Positions 34,501-42,122 of a stretch of 50,063 nucleotides of DNA are shown here, one piece after another. Made by a program: the position numbers and the translations under genes. The stretch is from Candidatus Zhuqueibacterota bacterium. GTDB lineage: Bacteria > Zhuqueibacterota > Zhuqueibacteria > Oceanimicrobiales > Oceanimicrobiaceae. Every line of letters starts with the position of its first letter. Position 1 is the first letter of the stretch. The notes under the pieces are model-generated. The model made no database searches and had not been told where the DNA came from. It saw only the letters and a program-made list of their open reading frames with translations. The stretch lies in NCBI GenBank assembly GCA_029262005.1, contig JAJDAG010000042.1, forward strand, positions 1-50,063. Reading direction: 5' to 3'.

Positions 34501-35695
34501 AAGTGCAGATTTGCTCAATACCGCCTGGATTGCAGTTGTAAACGACACCAATTTTGTCAATGATCGCGACAGCGTCACAGTGACTTTTTCCGGGACGTTG
34601 TGCGACTCAGCCAAGGTTGATTTTGAGCTGAGTAAGTCGTCGTCCTCTCAGAGTGTAAAACAGGGTGAAGAATTCACCTGGCAAATCGACGTGAAAAGAT
34701 TAACTGCAGCGCACTCAGGCCCGGTAAATGTATTTGATGTGTTGCCGGAATTTGTTGAAATCGTCAACGCCGGTTTGCCGCCCCTGAACGGTTTTACCGC
34801 AGATACATTGTTTTGGCAGTTCAACGGCTCGCTGCAGGACACCACCATTGAGTTGACAGCCCTGGTTCCTTGCTCGGTTTCGTTGCCTTCTGCAAATATA
34901 AGTTTGCTCAATACCGCTTGGGTTGCGGCCACAAACGACAGCAATTTAACCAATGATCGCGACGATGCTGTTGTAACAATCTCTGCACCGTGCCGCAGCG
35001 ATGAATTCGATCTGTCAGTGGAAAAATCAGCGAGTCAGGACACGGTTTTTGTCGGCCAGGAATATTCTTACAGAATTCGTATTCACAATCATGGGCCTGC
35101 CCGGGCCACCAACATCACAGTGGCTGATGCCATACCTGCTGATCTGCTTTTTTCCGAGTTCAATTTTGCCCCATTTGCCACCAGCGAGCCGGACACACTT
35201 GTGTGGCATTTCGATGAACTCGCACCGAATACAACAATTGAAATCAATTATAATGCAATGTTACCCGGCTCAACCGAGCTAATTGGTGAGCCTGTGCGAA
35301 TAAACACAGCCCGTGTTAAAACGGCTAACGACGTCAATGCTGCCAATGATCAGAGCAGCGCCACCGTTGTCTTTGAAGCGCTCAGAAATTGTAAAAAACT
35401 GATGCTGCTCGACCGCAACGTTTTCGCTCCTTCCGCTGGCGACCCGCTGCAAATTATTGTGGATGTTGACTCTGACAACAACGTGAGCCTTGATGTGTAT
35501 GACATCACGGGTTACCCAATCAAAAATATTGTCAAAGGGCGCGTTCCAGTTGGCCGCAGGCAAACGTTTTTTTGGGATGGCACAAGCGATGATGGTCGTA
35601 ATACAGGCAGTGGCATATATGTGATTTTGTTTCAAGGCCAATTGTCCACGGGCAAAATTATAGAGTGTGACAAAAAAGTGATCATTGTACGATGA
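31505..35695 (+). CDS. Secreted VWA protein with seven DUF11 repeats and a FlgD/Por-type C-terminal domain
   Basis: A surface or secreted protein of 1396 residues. A signal peptide (about 10-30, ending AFCQ) is followed by a unique region. The von Willebrand A domain (about 138-330) has a MIDAS with DVSTS, the SGTPLY threonine and YTDG, so metal-dependent ligand binding is likely. Seven DUF11-like beta repeats begin near residues 376, 510, 641, 776, 908, 1039 and 1167, each opening with a D/E-L-x-(K) strand and a GxxFxFxIxV segment. Repeats 5 and 6 are nearly identical. The last 100 residues (NVFAPSAGDPLQI ... WDGTSDDGRNTGSGIYVILF ... KKVIIVR) resemble FlgD-Ig or Por/type IX sorting domains. 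The role may be adhesion or surface structure. Its stop overlaps the next gene by four bases. Confidence 0.85.
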   Translation: MCCSYGKLLKRGRYFLAILLLLSIPALAFCQSLTIRMNDVSAAGDSVRGMVSGFPFPVITRHISIIDSSTGAPALGLADSSRWLGANETARNGRTVKENWQVLQEYAVDDSIRANLYAQPDGPLLREVTRFSFPIISTSTMLVMDVSTSIDTVVELNLAKKGANRFVDGMRVGSPLITDEYDRAGVIEFRRKTATVLSNFTDNRSDLHRAINSAKPIGRSGTPLYLALKQAIKLTSKEDPNRIRSVIVYTDGLNNRSGSTIEQVIDAAKESRIPIHTIYLRRKGVITPSDKAAADSLRFIAEATNGFFFTTIGGVEFERIYENLSKVTQNFYLMAHHSADVCVRAPERFVEVTAKTADGRIGVGAGRYTAPGQAKFYDLRLTASATQRVLAVGDTIDFTIRVENVGPDLASAVSVQQVLPHDTLRFVLDSGVSGSPQISVTGDSLNWSGLVVPSGATISLRFAAVVSPQLTLGEAAKVVTSASVVAACEQNVDDNTVFLPFEIIAKPPVYDLELTNIAFPEAVLQNEEFRFELTMKNNGPDTAREITLVDTLFQFDLLRDSLRFDVAPDSIRGNVLFWHFDSLAPNAVQKVIYTANLPACDLLENAPAAVRNHASVLARYDTNPANNFAKASVDITPLDCSFVELAVRKTASVDSVEQGVLFTYLLEISNQGSRIAREVNVWDALPTRLRIASASVLPSTTVNSDTLQWHFDEIAAADTIQIALQAEFLCAESPTIFPFIQTNFVWLSALEDRDAGNNQDSVEVVVTGSTCATPADFKIEKRVSQDVVKQGELFRFDIDVVQRTGPDVGNVAVFDVLPDFFQLIEASPAPANGLSADTLQWQFNSAAFVDTSISLLCQVPCDVDLPTAVLEWVNVAWLSADGDTNSDNDRDSVTVTFSGTLCDSANVDFELRKSSSSQTVKQGEEFTWQIDVNRLTAAHSDPVNVFDVLPEFVEIISASLPPLNGLAADTLFWQFNGSLQDTTIELTALVPCGVAMPSASADLLNTAWIAVVNDTNFVNDRDSVTVTFSGTLCDSAKVDFELSKSSSSQSVKQGEEFTWQIDVKRLTAAHSGPVNVFDVLPEFVEIVNAGLPPLNGFTADTLFWQFNGSLQDTTIELTALVPCSVSLPSANISLLNTAWVAATNDSNLTNDRDDAVVTISAPCRSDEFDLSVEKSASQDTVFVGQEYSYRIRIHNHGPARATNITVADAIPADLLFSEFNFAPFATSEPDTLVWHFDELAPNTTIEINYNAMLPGSTELIGEPVRINTARVKTANDVNAANDQSSATVVFEALRNCKKLMLLDRNVFAPSAGDPLQIIVDVDSDNNVSLDVYDITGYPIKNIVKGRVPVGRRQTFFWDGTSDDGRNTGSGIYVILFQGQLSTGKIIECDKKVIIVR
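34181..34966 (+). repeat. Tandem 393-bp duplication encoding two DUF11 repeats
   Basis: Two in-frame, almost identical units, 34181-34573 and 34574-34966, each 131 codons. Shared words include GTCACAGTGACTTTTTCCGG, AATTCACCTGGCAAATCGAC and GTTCAACGGCTCGCTGCAGG. Differences cluster in a few codons, and the second copy diverges more towards its end. This suggests a recent tandem duplication inside the VWA gene. Confidence 0.85.
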
Positions 35696-38600
35696 TGACA
35701 GCGAAGAAAAAAAGCATCTTTTCAAAAGTCGCCAGGCATATTTGCTGCCGCACTTTCCGACTCTGGTTGCTGGTTGCGATTTTGTTATCGGGTTATTTTT
35801 GTGAATCGGGATATACCCAGGTCCGCGCCGGCTCTGCTTATTTAAAAATTGTGCCGGGTGCTCGTCAGCAGAATCTGGGCGGTAGCCTCACCGCCGGCCT
35901 TGATGAGCCTTATTCTATTTATGCCAATGCTGCAGCAGTTGGTTTTTTGCGCGAGACGCAATTTTCTTTCAGTCACAGCCGCTGGATTTCTGATATCACC
36001 AATTCATCGGTGCTATTCGGCAAGCAGTTTCACCCGTGGCAAAAACGGTTAAATCTGGCTTTGGGCTTCAATTATCAGGGCGTTGATTTTGAATCTACGG
36101 GAGGTTTGCAACCTGCCACAAGTTCACAAGATTATCTTGCCACACTTAGCTTGGGATTTCCAGTCGTTGGTAAACGTCACTCGTTGGCCCTGGGAATTAC
36201 TGCGAAACACTTATACACAAAACTGGATCAATATTCCGGTAACGCTTTTGCTTTTGACGGTGGTTTGCTCTACCGCACCTCAAGGTTTCGTTTGAGCCAA
36301 GGGCCGCGTGGGATGTTTGGTATCTTTTCACTCGGTCTATCATTAAACCATGTTGGCAAACCCATCACCTTTATTACTGAAAGTACGCCTTTACCCTGGA
36401 CTGTTCGAGTTGGTTCATCGTTCAATTTTGGTCGCCATGATGGGCCACAAACACAGTTGCTTTTTGATTATCACAAAGTGAATGATGAAGTGCACACATT
36501 CAGCATTGGCGCCGAAATTCAGAATTTTTTTAGTATTTTCCTGTCAGATTCATCCAGGTGGTCTCGGCTCATGTCAGTGCGAGGCGGTTACCATTTTAAT
36601 TCAAATCGCAACACACGCATTCTCAGTAAATTTACATTTGGTCTGAGTATTCGTCTGGATGATTACATGAATAATTCACTTTCTGCCGGCAGAAAAAGAA
36701 ATCATGGCGGACGAATAGAAGTTTCCAGACCCATACAAAACTCAGCACTGCGCGGGGATTTTGGCTTTTATAATAGTGCTACTTTTACCAATGTTTATCA
36801 GGGGAGCGGCACATGGTTTAAGGTTGGTCCGGAAGCGTACGATTTCGAACACTCGCCGTACCATTCAGTCAATATCGGGCAAATGCCGGATAGTCTTTAC
36901 TGGACCAGCGAACCTGTTGAGTTTGCCTGGCAACCAGCAAATGATCCGGATTTGTATGACCAGGTCAATTATTTGTTGATGATTTCAACTAACAGCGCCT
37001 CTGTGCAAAAACGCCTGACAGCCGTGCAGGATTCAGGCGCTGCGGCTTTTTCGGAAAATGCCTTGCAACATCAACTTAAAGTGGCAAGAGAAGGCAATCA
37101 AAGCCGGGTCAGCTTTGCCTATATAAAGGAAAATTCTGACAATCAAAACGCTTTTCTAAGCAGCATCACGGGGCTGAACTTTGACCTGGCCGACAATGAT
37201 GACATACTAAAGTGCCGGCTTCCCGCTCAAGCTGATTCCGGCAGTTATTATTGGTCGGTACTGGCCTACGACAAGAATTTGCATTTTCGTCCCATTGCCG
37301 AAGAAGGGCGAAACATTCGACGGTTCCATATCCGCCGTTACCCGGATCTTGATATTCGGATTACAAACGCCAGGTGGCAAAAAGGCACCTACCTGGTTGA
37401 TGTTGTTCTTAGCGATTTAAACGAAACCATTTTGCCCGAAGAGTTTCCGGTGCAGATAGATGTTTTGTCTACAAGCGGTTCGACAGTGCTGCCGCAAACA
37501 ACCATTTATGGGCCCCGGTTTCACCACATCCAAAGAGGCGAATCCATTACGATTCCAGTGAATTGGGATCCACGTTTCGCGAATATTCATGCATCGGTGA
37601 ATTTAGCGCCTGCAGTGGGTAGCGTCCATGAAAAAAATTATCTGAGCAGCCGTGATGTCTACTCCAACAACAGCGAGGTTGACACGCTTGTGTGGTATGA
37701 TCTGGCTGTGAAGAAAACGGTTTCCGTTGCTGAGTTCAGCCCACATGTGCATTTTAATTCAGGCAAGTCAACACTGTTGCCTTTAGATAGACAGGAATTA
37801 GCGAGGCTCAGTAAAGCCTTTAACGACAGTGTATTAAGTAACTTTTATATCAGCGTGAATGGACACACGGATCAGATGGGGTGGCGTGGTTTGTCTCCTG
37901 CTGCCGGTATTCAAAGAAACTGCAGGTTGTCTTCGGACCGTGTGCAAAGTGTTAGTGACTTTTTAACAGGTATGGGCCGGGTTCGTCCTGCACGCGTCAG
38001 CGTCACTGGTTTCGGGCAAACTCAGTTGCTTGTGAAAAATGCCAAGAGTGCAGCAGATCACGCCAGAAATCGTCGCGTGGTTGTGCGAATGTTTCAGCAA
38101 CCCTGCCTCAATATTACCAATGCAAATTGTACCATCGTTGCACCATGCACCGCCACTCCGGTCAACCTTGTCGATTCAAACGAAGACATCAACTATGAAA
38201 TCTCCATCAGCAACATTGATGGCTTTGCTGCGAAGAATTTTGAAGTGCATGAACAGGTTCCGGCAACAATGACCACATTAAACTATTTTCCCAGGCCGCC
38301 GGACGACATCATAAAAGGGGCCTCCAAAGAACTGATCTGGCGTTTCCCGAGGCTGGGACGTGGCGCTACTCCAATTCAGGTTAAGTATACCGGCAAGATG
38401 CCAATGAAGGTGGCCGGCGCTCAACAAGTAACCACGGTTACCCAGGTTGCATTTCCCAATGCGGCTGACAGGAGTGGACTAAACAACCGGGCTAGCGCAG
38501 ATGTTTACCTCATTGGAAAACCTGGACCGCCGGAGCCATTTTACCATACGGTGAAATGTAACGAAACATTGTCATTGCTGGCTCAATATTACTATGGGGA

Positions 38601-39018
38601 TGTGAAAAAGTATCTGAAAATATTTCACTCGAACAGAGGTACGGTAACTCATCCTGACAGAATCTATGACGGCGCCAAGTTGGAGATTTCAGGCAAACTG
38701 GCCCAGCCTGGCCTTCCGGCAAAGTCGTTGGGGCTGCCGTATGTGAAAATTCAAAAGTCTGGTGAGCCAATAATTGGCTCCAAAATTATGGGCAGTTACA
38801 CTTATAATCACTGTGAGCCTGAGGGACAGTCACGGTTGCGCTGGTATGTGAACGATGCACTGGTGCAGGAAGATCGTGGCCCGGGAGGCCGTAGCGAATA
38901 TCTGGTCGGAAACGTCCCTGGGGCAATCATTCGTTTTGAGGTTACCCCCGTAACTGAAGCGCCGCATTCATTAGCTGGTACGCCTGTTTCCATCGACTTT
39001 GGGCCTGTGAAAAAGTAG
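35692..39018 (+). CDS. PorV-like barrel fused to OmpA, DUF11 and LysM-like domains
   Basis: A 1108-residue mosaic envelope protein. After a signal segment (about 20-42), residues 45-320 read as a PorV/PorQ-type outer-membrane barrel (AYLKIVPGARQQNLGGSLTAG, YSIYANAAAVGFL). A fibronectin-like segment follows (VEFAWQPANDPDLYDQ). An OmpA peptidoglycan-binding domain lies about 683-800 (VHFNSGKSTLLP, NGHTDQMG, ARNRRVVVRM). A DUF11-like repeat (about 820-940) comes next, then a LysM-like unit (YHTVKCNETLSLLAQYYYGD, about 950-1000) and a C-terminal Ig-like segment. The first bases overlap the preceding stop (ATGA), so it is coupled to the VWA/DUF11 protein and may be its outer-membrane anchor or export partner. 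That partnership is inference. Confidence 0.82.
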   Translation: MMTAKKKSIFSKVARHICCRTFRLWLLVAILLSGYFCESGYTQVRAGSAYLKIVPGARQQNLGGSLTAGLDEPYSIYANAAAVGFLRETQFSFSHSRWISDITNSSVLFGKQFHPWQKRLNLALGFNYQGVDFESTGGLQPATSSQDYLATLSLGFPVVGKRHSLALGITAKHLYTKLDQYSGNAFAFDGGLLYRTSRFRLSQGPRGMFGIFSLGLSLNHVGKPITFITESTPLPWTVRVGSSFNFGRHDGPQTQLLFDYHKVNDEVHTFSIGAEIQNFFSIFLSDSSRWSRLMSVRGGYHFNSNRNTRILSKFTFGLSIRLDDYMNNSLSAGRKRNHGGRIEVSRPIQNSALRGDFGFYNSATFTNVYQGSGTWFKVGPEAYDFEHSPYHSVNIGQMPDSLYWTSEPVEFAWQPANDPDLYDQVNYLLMISTNSASVQKRLTAVQDSGAAAFSENALQHQLKVAREGNQSRVSFAYIKENSDNQNAFLSSITGLNFDLADNDDILKCRLPAQADSGSYYWSVLAYDKNLHFRPIAEEGRNIRRFHIRRYPDLDIRITNARWQKGTYLVDVVLSDLNETILPEEFPVQIDVLSTSGSTVLPQTTIYGPRFHHIQRGESITIPVNWDPRFANIHASVNLAPAVGSVHEKNYLSSRDVYSNNSEVDTLVWYDLAVKKTVSVAEFSPHVHFNSGKSTLLPLDRQELARLSKAFNDSVLSNFYISVNGHTDQMGWRGLSPAAGIQRNCRLSSDRVQSVSDFLTGMGRVRPARVSVTGFGQTQLLVKNAKSAADHARNRRVVVRMFQQPCLNITNANCTIVAPCTATPVNLVDSNEDINYEISISNIDGFAAKNFEVHEQVPATMTTLNYFPRPPDDIIKGASKELIWRFPRLGRGATPIQVKYTGKMPMKVAGAQQVTTVTQVAFPNAADRSGLNNRASADVYLIGKPGPPEPFYHTVKCNETLSLLAQYYYGDVKKYLKIFHSNRGTVTHPDRIYDGAKLEISGKLAQPGLPAKSLGLPYVKIQKSGEPIIGSKIMGSYTYNHCEPEGQSRLRWYVNDALVQEDRGPGGRSEYLVGNVPGAIIRFEVTPVTEAPHSLAGTPVSIDFGPVKK

Positions 39019-39176
39019 ATAGATCTGATGTCACTTCTGAAAATAACACGCCGCCTGCTCCCTCTGGTCGGAACACGCCAAACCAATCTGCGACTGGTCC
39101 GCGCATAACCTCGGTAATCGAGTTTCTGTCAAATACGAATTAATTCTCTTCCTTTAGAAAATGGGTAAGCTTTGTT

Positions 39177-39896
39177 GTGGATGCTATCAATTTATCTGAT
39201 CTGTTTATTTGGTTTGTTGCTTTCTTATTGTCTTTTACTGCCCATGAAGCGGCGCATGCCTGGATTGCTATGAAAGGGGGGGACCTCACGGCCTATGCAG
39301 GCGGACAAGTCACATTGAATCCTTTGCCACATATTGAACGCTCACCAGTTGGCATGGTTGTGGTTCCGCTGGTTTCGTATGCCCTGGGAGGATGGATGAT
39401 TGGCTGGGCAAGCGCGCCTTACGACCCCAACTGGGCTGCTCAATATCCGCGTCGTGCCGCCTGGATGGCCGCAGCCGGACCGGCTGCAAATTTTGTAATC
39501 ATGATTGTCGCATTTACTTTACTCAAAGCCGGCCTTGCTTTTGGATACTTTGCGGAACCCCTTCGCGAGCAATTGTTCGCCAATGATCGTCTGCAACTTG
39601 GAAGTGTTGTGATTGCAACGGCTGGCGGGATGAGTGGGATTGCTAAACTCCTCAGCATTCTTTTCATGCTAAACATCATTTTGTTGCTGTTTAATCTGCT
39701 GCCTTTCCCCCCGCTTGACGGAAGCTCCGTGGTGACCCTGTTCATGTCCGAACAAATAGCGCAGCGGTTTACTGGATTTGTGGGCCAACCGATGTATTCA
39801 TTCCTGGGCATAGTTGTTGCATGGAAGATTCTCAATTTTCTATTTTGGGATGTTTTCGTAATTTGCTTCCGGCTGCTGCACGGCCCTGTTTTTTGA
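39177..39896 (+). CDS. M50-family site-2 zinc metalloprotease
   Basis: Intramembrane protease of 239 residues, the short M50B type without a PDZ domain. The zinc motif HEAAH lies in SFTAHEAAHAWIAMKGG (about 22-38), and the third-ligand motif is LLPFPPLDGSSV. Five or six hydrophobic segments are present. The probable start is the GTG at 39177; no good Shine-Dalgarno is seen and no earlier in-frame start is better. Such enzymes cleave membrane-bound regulators or transporters, but no obvious anti-sigma partner is adjacent. It has intergenic gaps of 160-190 bases on each side. Confidence 0.9.
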   Translation: MDAINLSDLFIWFVAFLLSFTAHEAAHAWIAMKGGDLTAYAGGQVTLNPLPHIERSPVGMVVVPLVSYALGGWMIGWASAPYDPNWAAQYPRRAAWMAAAGPAANFVIMIVAFTLLKAGLAFGYFAEPLREQLFANDRLQLGSVVIATAGGMSGIAKLLSILFMLNIILLLFNLLPFPPLDGSSVVTLFMSEQIAQRFTGFVGQPMYSFLGIVVAWKILNFLFWDVFVICFRLLHGPVF

Positions 39897-40087
39897 GCGA
39901 ACACATCGAAATCCAATTATTTTAAAGCCCAGGCTTCCGTTTTTAATGGGTTGTGAGCTGTAAGAAACACCACTCTTTTTTCAGTTTAAGTTATTTCCGG
40001 ATATTGAGAAATTTGTACTAAATTGAGACAACTGCCTTTTGCTGTTATGAATTGCCAAGTTAAACAACGGCTTCTCCTCAAGGAGGG

Positions 40088-41230
40088 ATGATGAAAACAA
40101 TTTTAAAAATGTGCCTGGCTGCGGCACTGCTGTGCGCTTCAAGCCAGATGGTGAGTGCGCAAATTACCGTAACCATCACGCCTGTTAATCGGGCCGGTCT
40201 GGAAGTATTTTTCCTCAAAGATTTCGACATAACCAGGCCGGGTACTGGGCCCCCCATCTTCTCTGTTGAAATGAACAATGCCGGCGCAGCGCGCACGGGA
40301 CTCATAATGGAGCTTGCTATACTGAGTCAGCGGCATGGCCCGCTTTCCAGTGGTCGCACCCGTCCTTTTTCAATGGCTGCAGGCGAGGCAATTAGGCTAA
40401 CCAACAACAACATGTTTACCAATATAGGTCGATTTTCTTTAGATGAATATCGATTTGAAGAGGATCTCATTGAAGATCTCATTCGCGATATTTTGTCGAC
40501 CGGTCGCCTGCCAACAGATGTGTACACGTTTGAGGTAAGGATAAACGGGCCTGGAATAAGCCCGGGCAGCGGCCAGCTTGATATTCGGGTGAGCAACCCG
40601 CGCAAACTCGACCTCGTTTTCCCGGGGGGGCCGGCTACATCGCGTAAGGCTGAGTGCCCGGTTGTTTTCACCCCGTTGCCGCAATTTCGCTGGGAATCAG
40701 ATTTACGTACTTTTCGGGTCATCATCGCCGAGTCCCGGCCTGGTGAAGATCCGGAGAGCGCCTTAAATAGAGAGCCGCGTTTTGAACGAACGTTCATCAT
40801 CAGAAATAATCGTACGCCAGATGTGGTTCCGGATTTCGGTGAGTTTCGTCAGCGTCCGGAAATTTTACCCACTACCACATTCCAATTTCCCGCTACGGGC
40901 CATGGCCTGCGCTTGCGGCCCGGGAGAGTTTATTATTGGCGTGTCATTGGTCTGACCGAGACCTCCAGTGGCAGGGTACCTATGGAGAGTGAAATTTATT
41001 GCTTCCGTGTCGCCAGGCTGGACAATGCCGATGGCAAAGGGCGGCAGGTGGAGTTAATTTTGAGAAATCTTCTTGGCTCAGACTATGAAAAATTATTTGG
41101 TGAAGGCGGCGAGTTGGAAGGTTTTGAGCCCAAACGCCTGACTTTTGAAGGCAAAGAGGCAACAATACCCGATTTGATGCGACGGTTGCCAAAACTCAAT
41201 CGCGCTTATTCAGGATTTCGCCTTGAGTAG
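40088..41230 (+). CDS. Secreted protein with Ig/fibronectin-like region, unknown function
   Basis: A 380-residue secreted protein. Two adjacent ATGs (40088 and 40091) follow AGGAGG; the second has better spacing, so the true start may be one codon in. A signal peptide ends at MVSAQ (about 25). The N-terminal 150 residues include a beta-rich section (ITVTITPVNRAGLEVFFL). The middle has an Ig/fibronectin-like section (FRWESDLRTFRVIIAES ... YYWRVIGLTE ... YCFRVARLDN) similar in feel to one in the PorV-OmpA protein. The last 60 residues are helical and charged. I do not recognise the family. It may be co-expressed with the FecR gene 170 bases downstream. Confidence 0.72.
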   Translation: MMKTILKMCLAAALLCASSQMVSAQITVTITPVNRAGLEVFFLKDFDITRPGTGPPIFSVEMNNAGAARTGLIMELAILSQRHGPLSSGRTRPFSMAAGEAIRLTNNNMFTNIGRFSLDEYRFEEDLIEDLIRDILSTGRLPTDVYTFEVRINGPGISPGSGQLDIRVSNPRKLDLVFPGGPATSRKAECPVVFTPLPQFRWESDLRTFRVIIAESRPGEDPESALNREPRFERTFIIRNNRTPDVVPDFGEFRQRPEILPTTTFQFPATGHGLRLRPGRVYYWRVIGLTETSSGRVPMESEIYCFRVARLDNADGKGRQVELILRNLLGSDYEKLFGEGGELEGFEPKRLTFEGKEATIPDLMRRLPKLNRAYSGFRLE

Positions 41231-41400
41231 GAATTCTGAACCTTGCACCTGGTGACCGTGAGGCTTCGGTGTTGAGTATTTGCATTTCGAGTTTACGGTT
41301 GTAAATTTTATGTTTTTGCACCGCCACTGGATCGCGGAATGGTAGTAATAAGGTTGAGACTTCGTCGGTTTAGGAATTAACGAATTTAAGGAAATTGGAA

Positions 41401-42072
41401 ATGAAGACCCAAAATACATTCATTGCGTTTGCAATCTGCTTAATTGCAACCTCTTCCGGGTTTGCAGACAGTGGTAAGGATGTAGCGCTTATTTTAAAAA
41501 CAGCCGGCAAAGTCGGTGTAAACAAACAAGGTCGCAGCACCTGGTCCACGGCGCGCAGAGGACAGCGTGTGCATTCCGGGGAAATCGTAAAAACCGGAGA
41601 TCGCGCACTGGCTGCTTTGGTATTTACCGACGACAAATCGTTGATGAAAATTCGCTCGAACTCCAATGTTACCGTTTATGGTAAACGTGAAAAAAATAGT
41701 ATTGCCAAGCGGATTCAAATTTCCTTTGGGGAAATTTGGGCAAAGGTAACCAGGCAGAATGTCAAGTTGCGCATCGAATCGCCCTCCGGCGTGGCCACGG
41801 TTAAAGGTACTGAGCTGAACTGCCTTTACGCCGATGATAATTTTTTTGTGTTGTGCCAGAAAGGCATTGTCGATGTGACCAACCAATTTGGAAGCATGCT
41901 GCTCGGGGCCAATGAAATGGCGCGTTTGACCAAGGGCCTACCCCCGGAGAGAATTTCAGGTAACCCTGACAAAATATTCGATATGACTAATGACGGTGAC
42001 GGCAAGCAAATGGAAATTGAGTATGAAGATGAAGATGGAAATAAGAAAACGCTCATCCTGGACTTTGATTAG
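41401..42072 (+). CDS. FecR-domain periplasmic protein
   Basis: A 223-residue protein with a signal peptide (ending SGFADS, about 22) and a FecR domain (about 25-150). Features are the ILKTAGKVGVNKQG start, RRGQRVHSGEIVKTGDRALAALVF, the ISFGEIWAKV strand and ESPSGVATVKGTEL, the classic SPxAVAxVRGTxF-type signature. The C-terminus is acidic (DDGDGKQMEIEYEDED). This is the stand-alone type without a membrane-spanning sigma-regulator N-terminus, so it is probably a periplasmic sensor or scaffold. The ATG at 41401 follows AAGGA by eight bases; a TTG two codons upstream is less likely. The barrel protein gene follows after about 50 bases. Confidence 0.88.
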   Translation: MKTQNTFIAFAICLIATSSGFADSGKDVALILKTAGKVGVNKQGRSTWSTARRGQRVHSGEIVKTGDRALAALVFTDDKSLMKIRSNSNVTVYGKREKNSIAKRIQISFGEIWAKVTRQNVKLRIESPSGVATVKGTELNCLYADDNFFVLCQKGIVDVTNQFGSMLLGANEMARLTKGLPPERISGNPDKIFDMTNDGDGKQMEIEYEDEDGNKKTLILDFD

Positions 42073-42122
42073 AGCACTTAATTTGTCAATTGTAAAATAA
42101 AACGTCTTAAGTGGAACGAATT

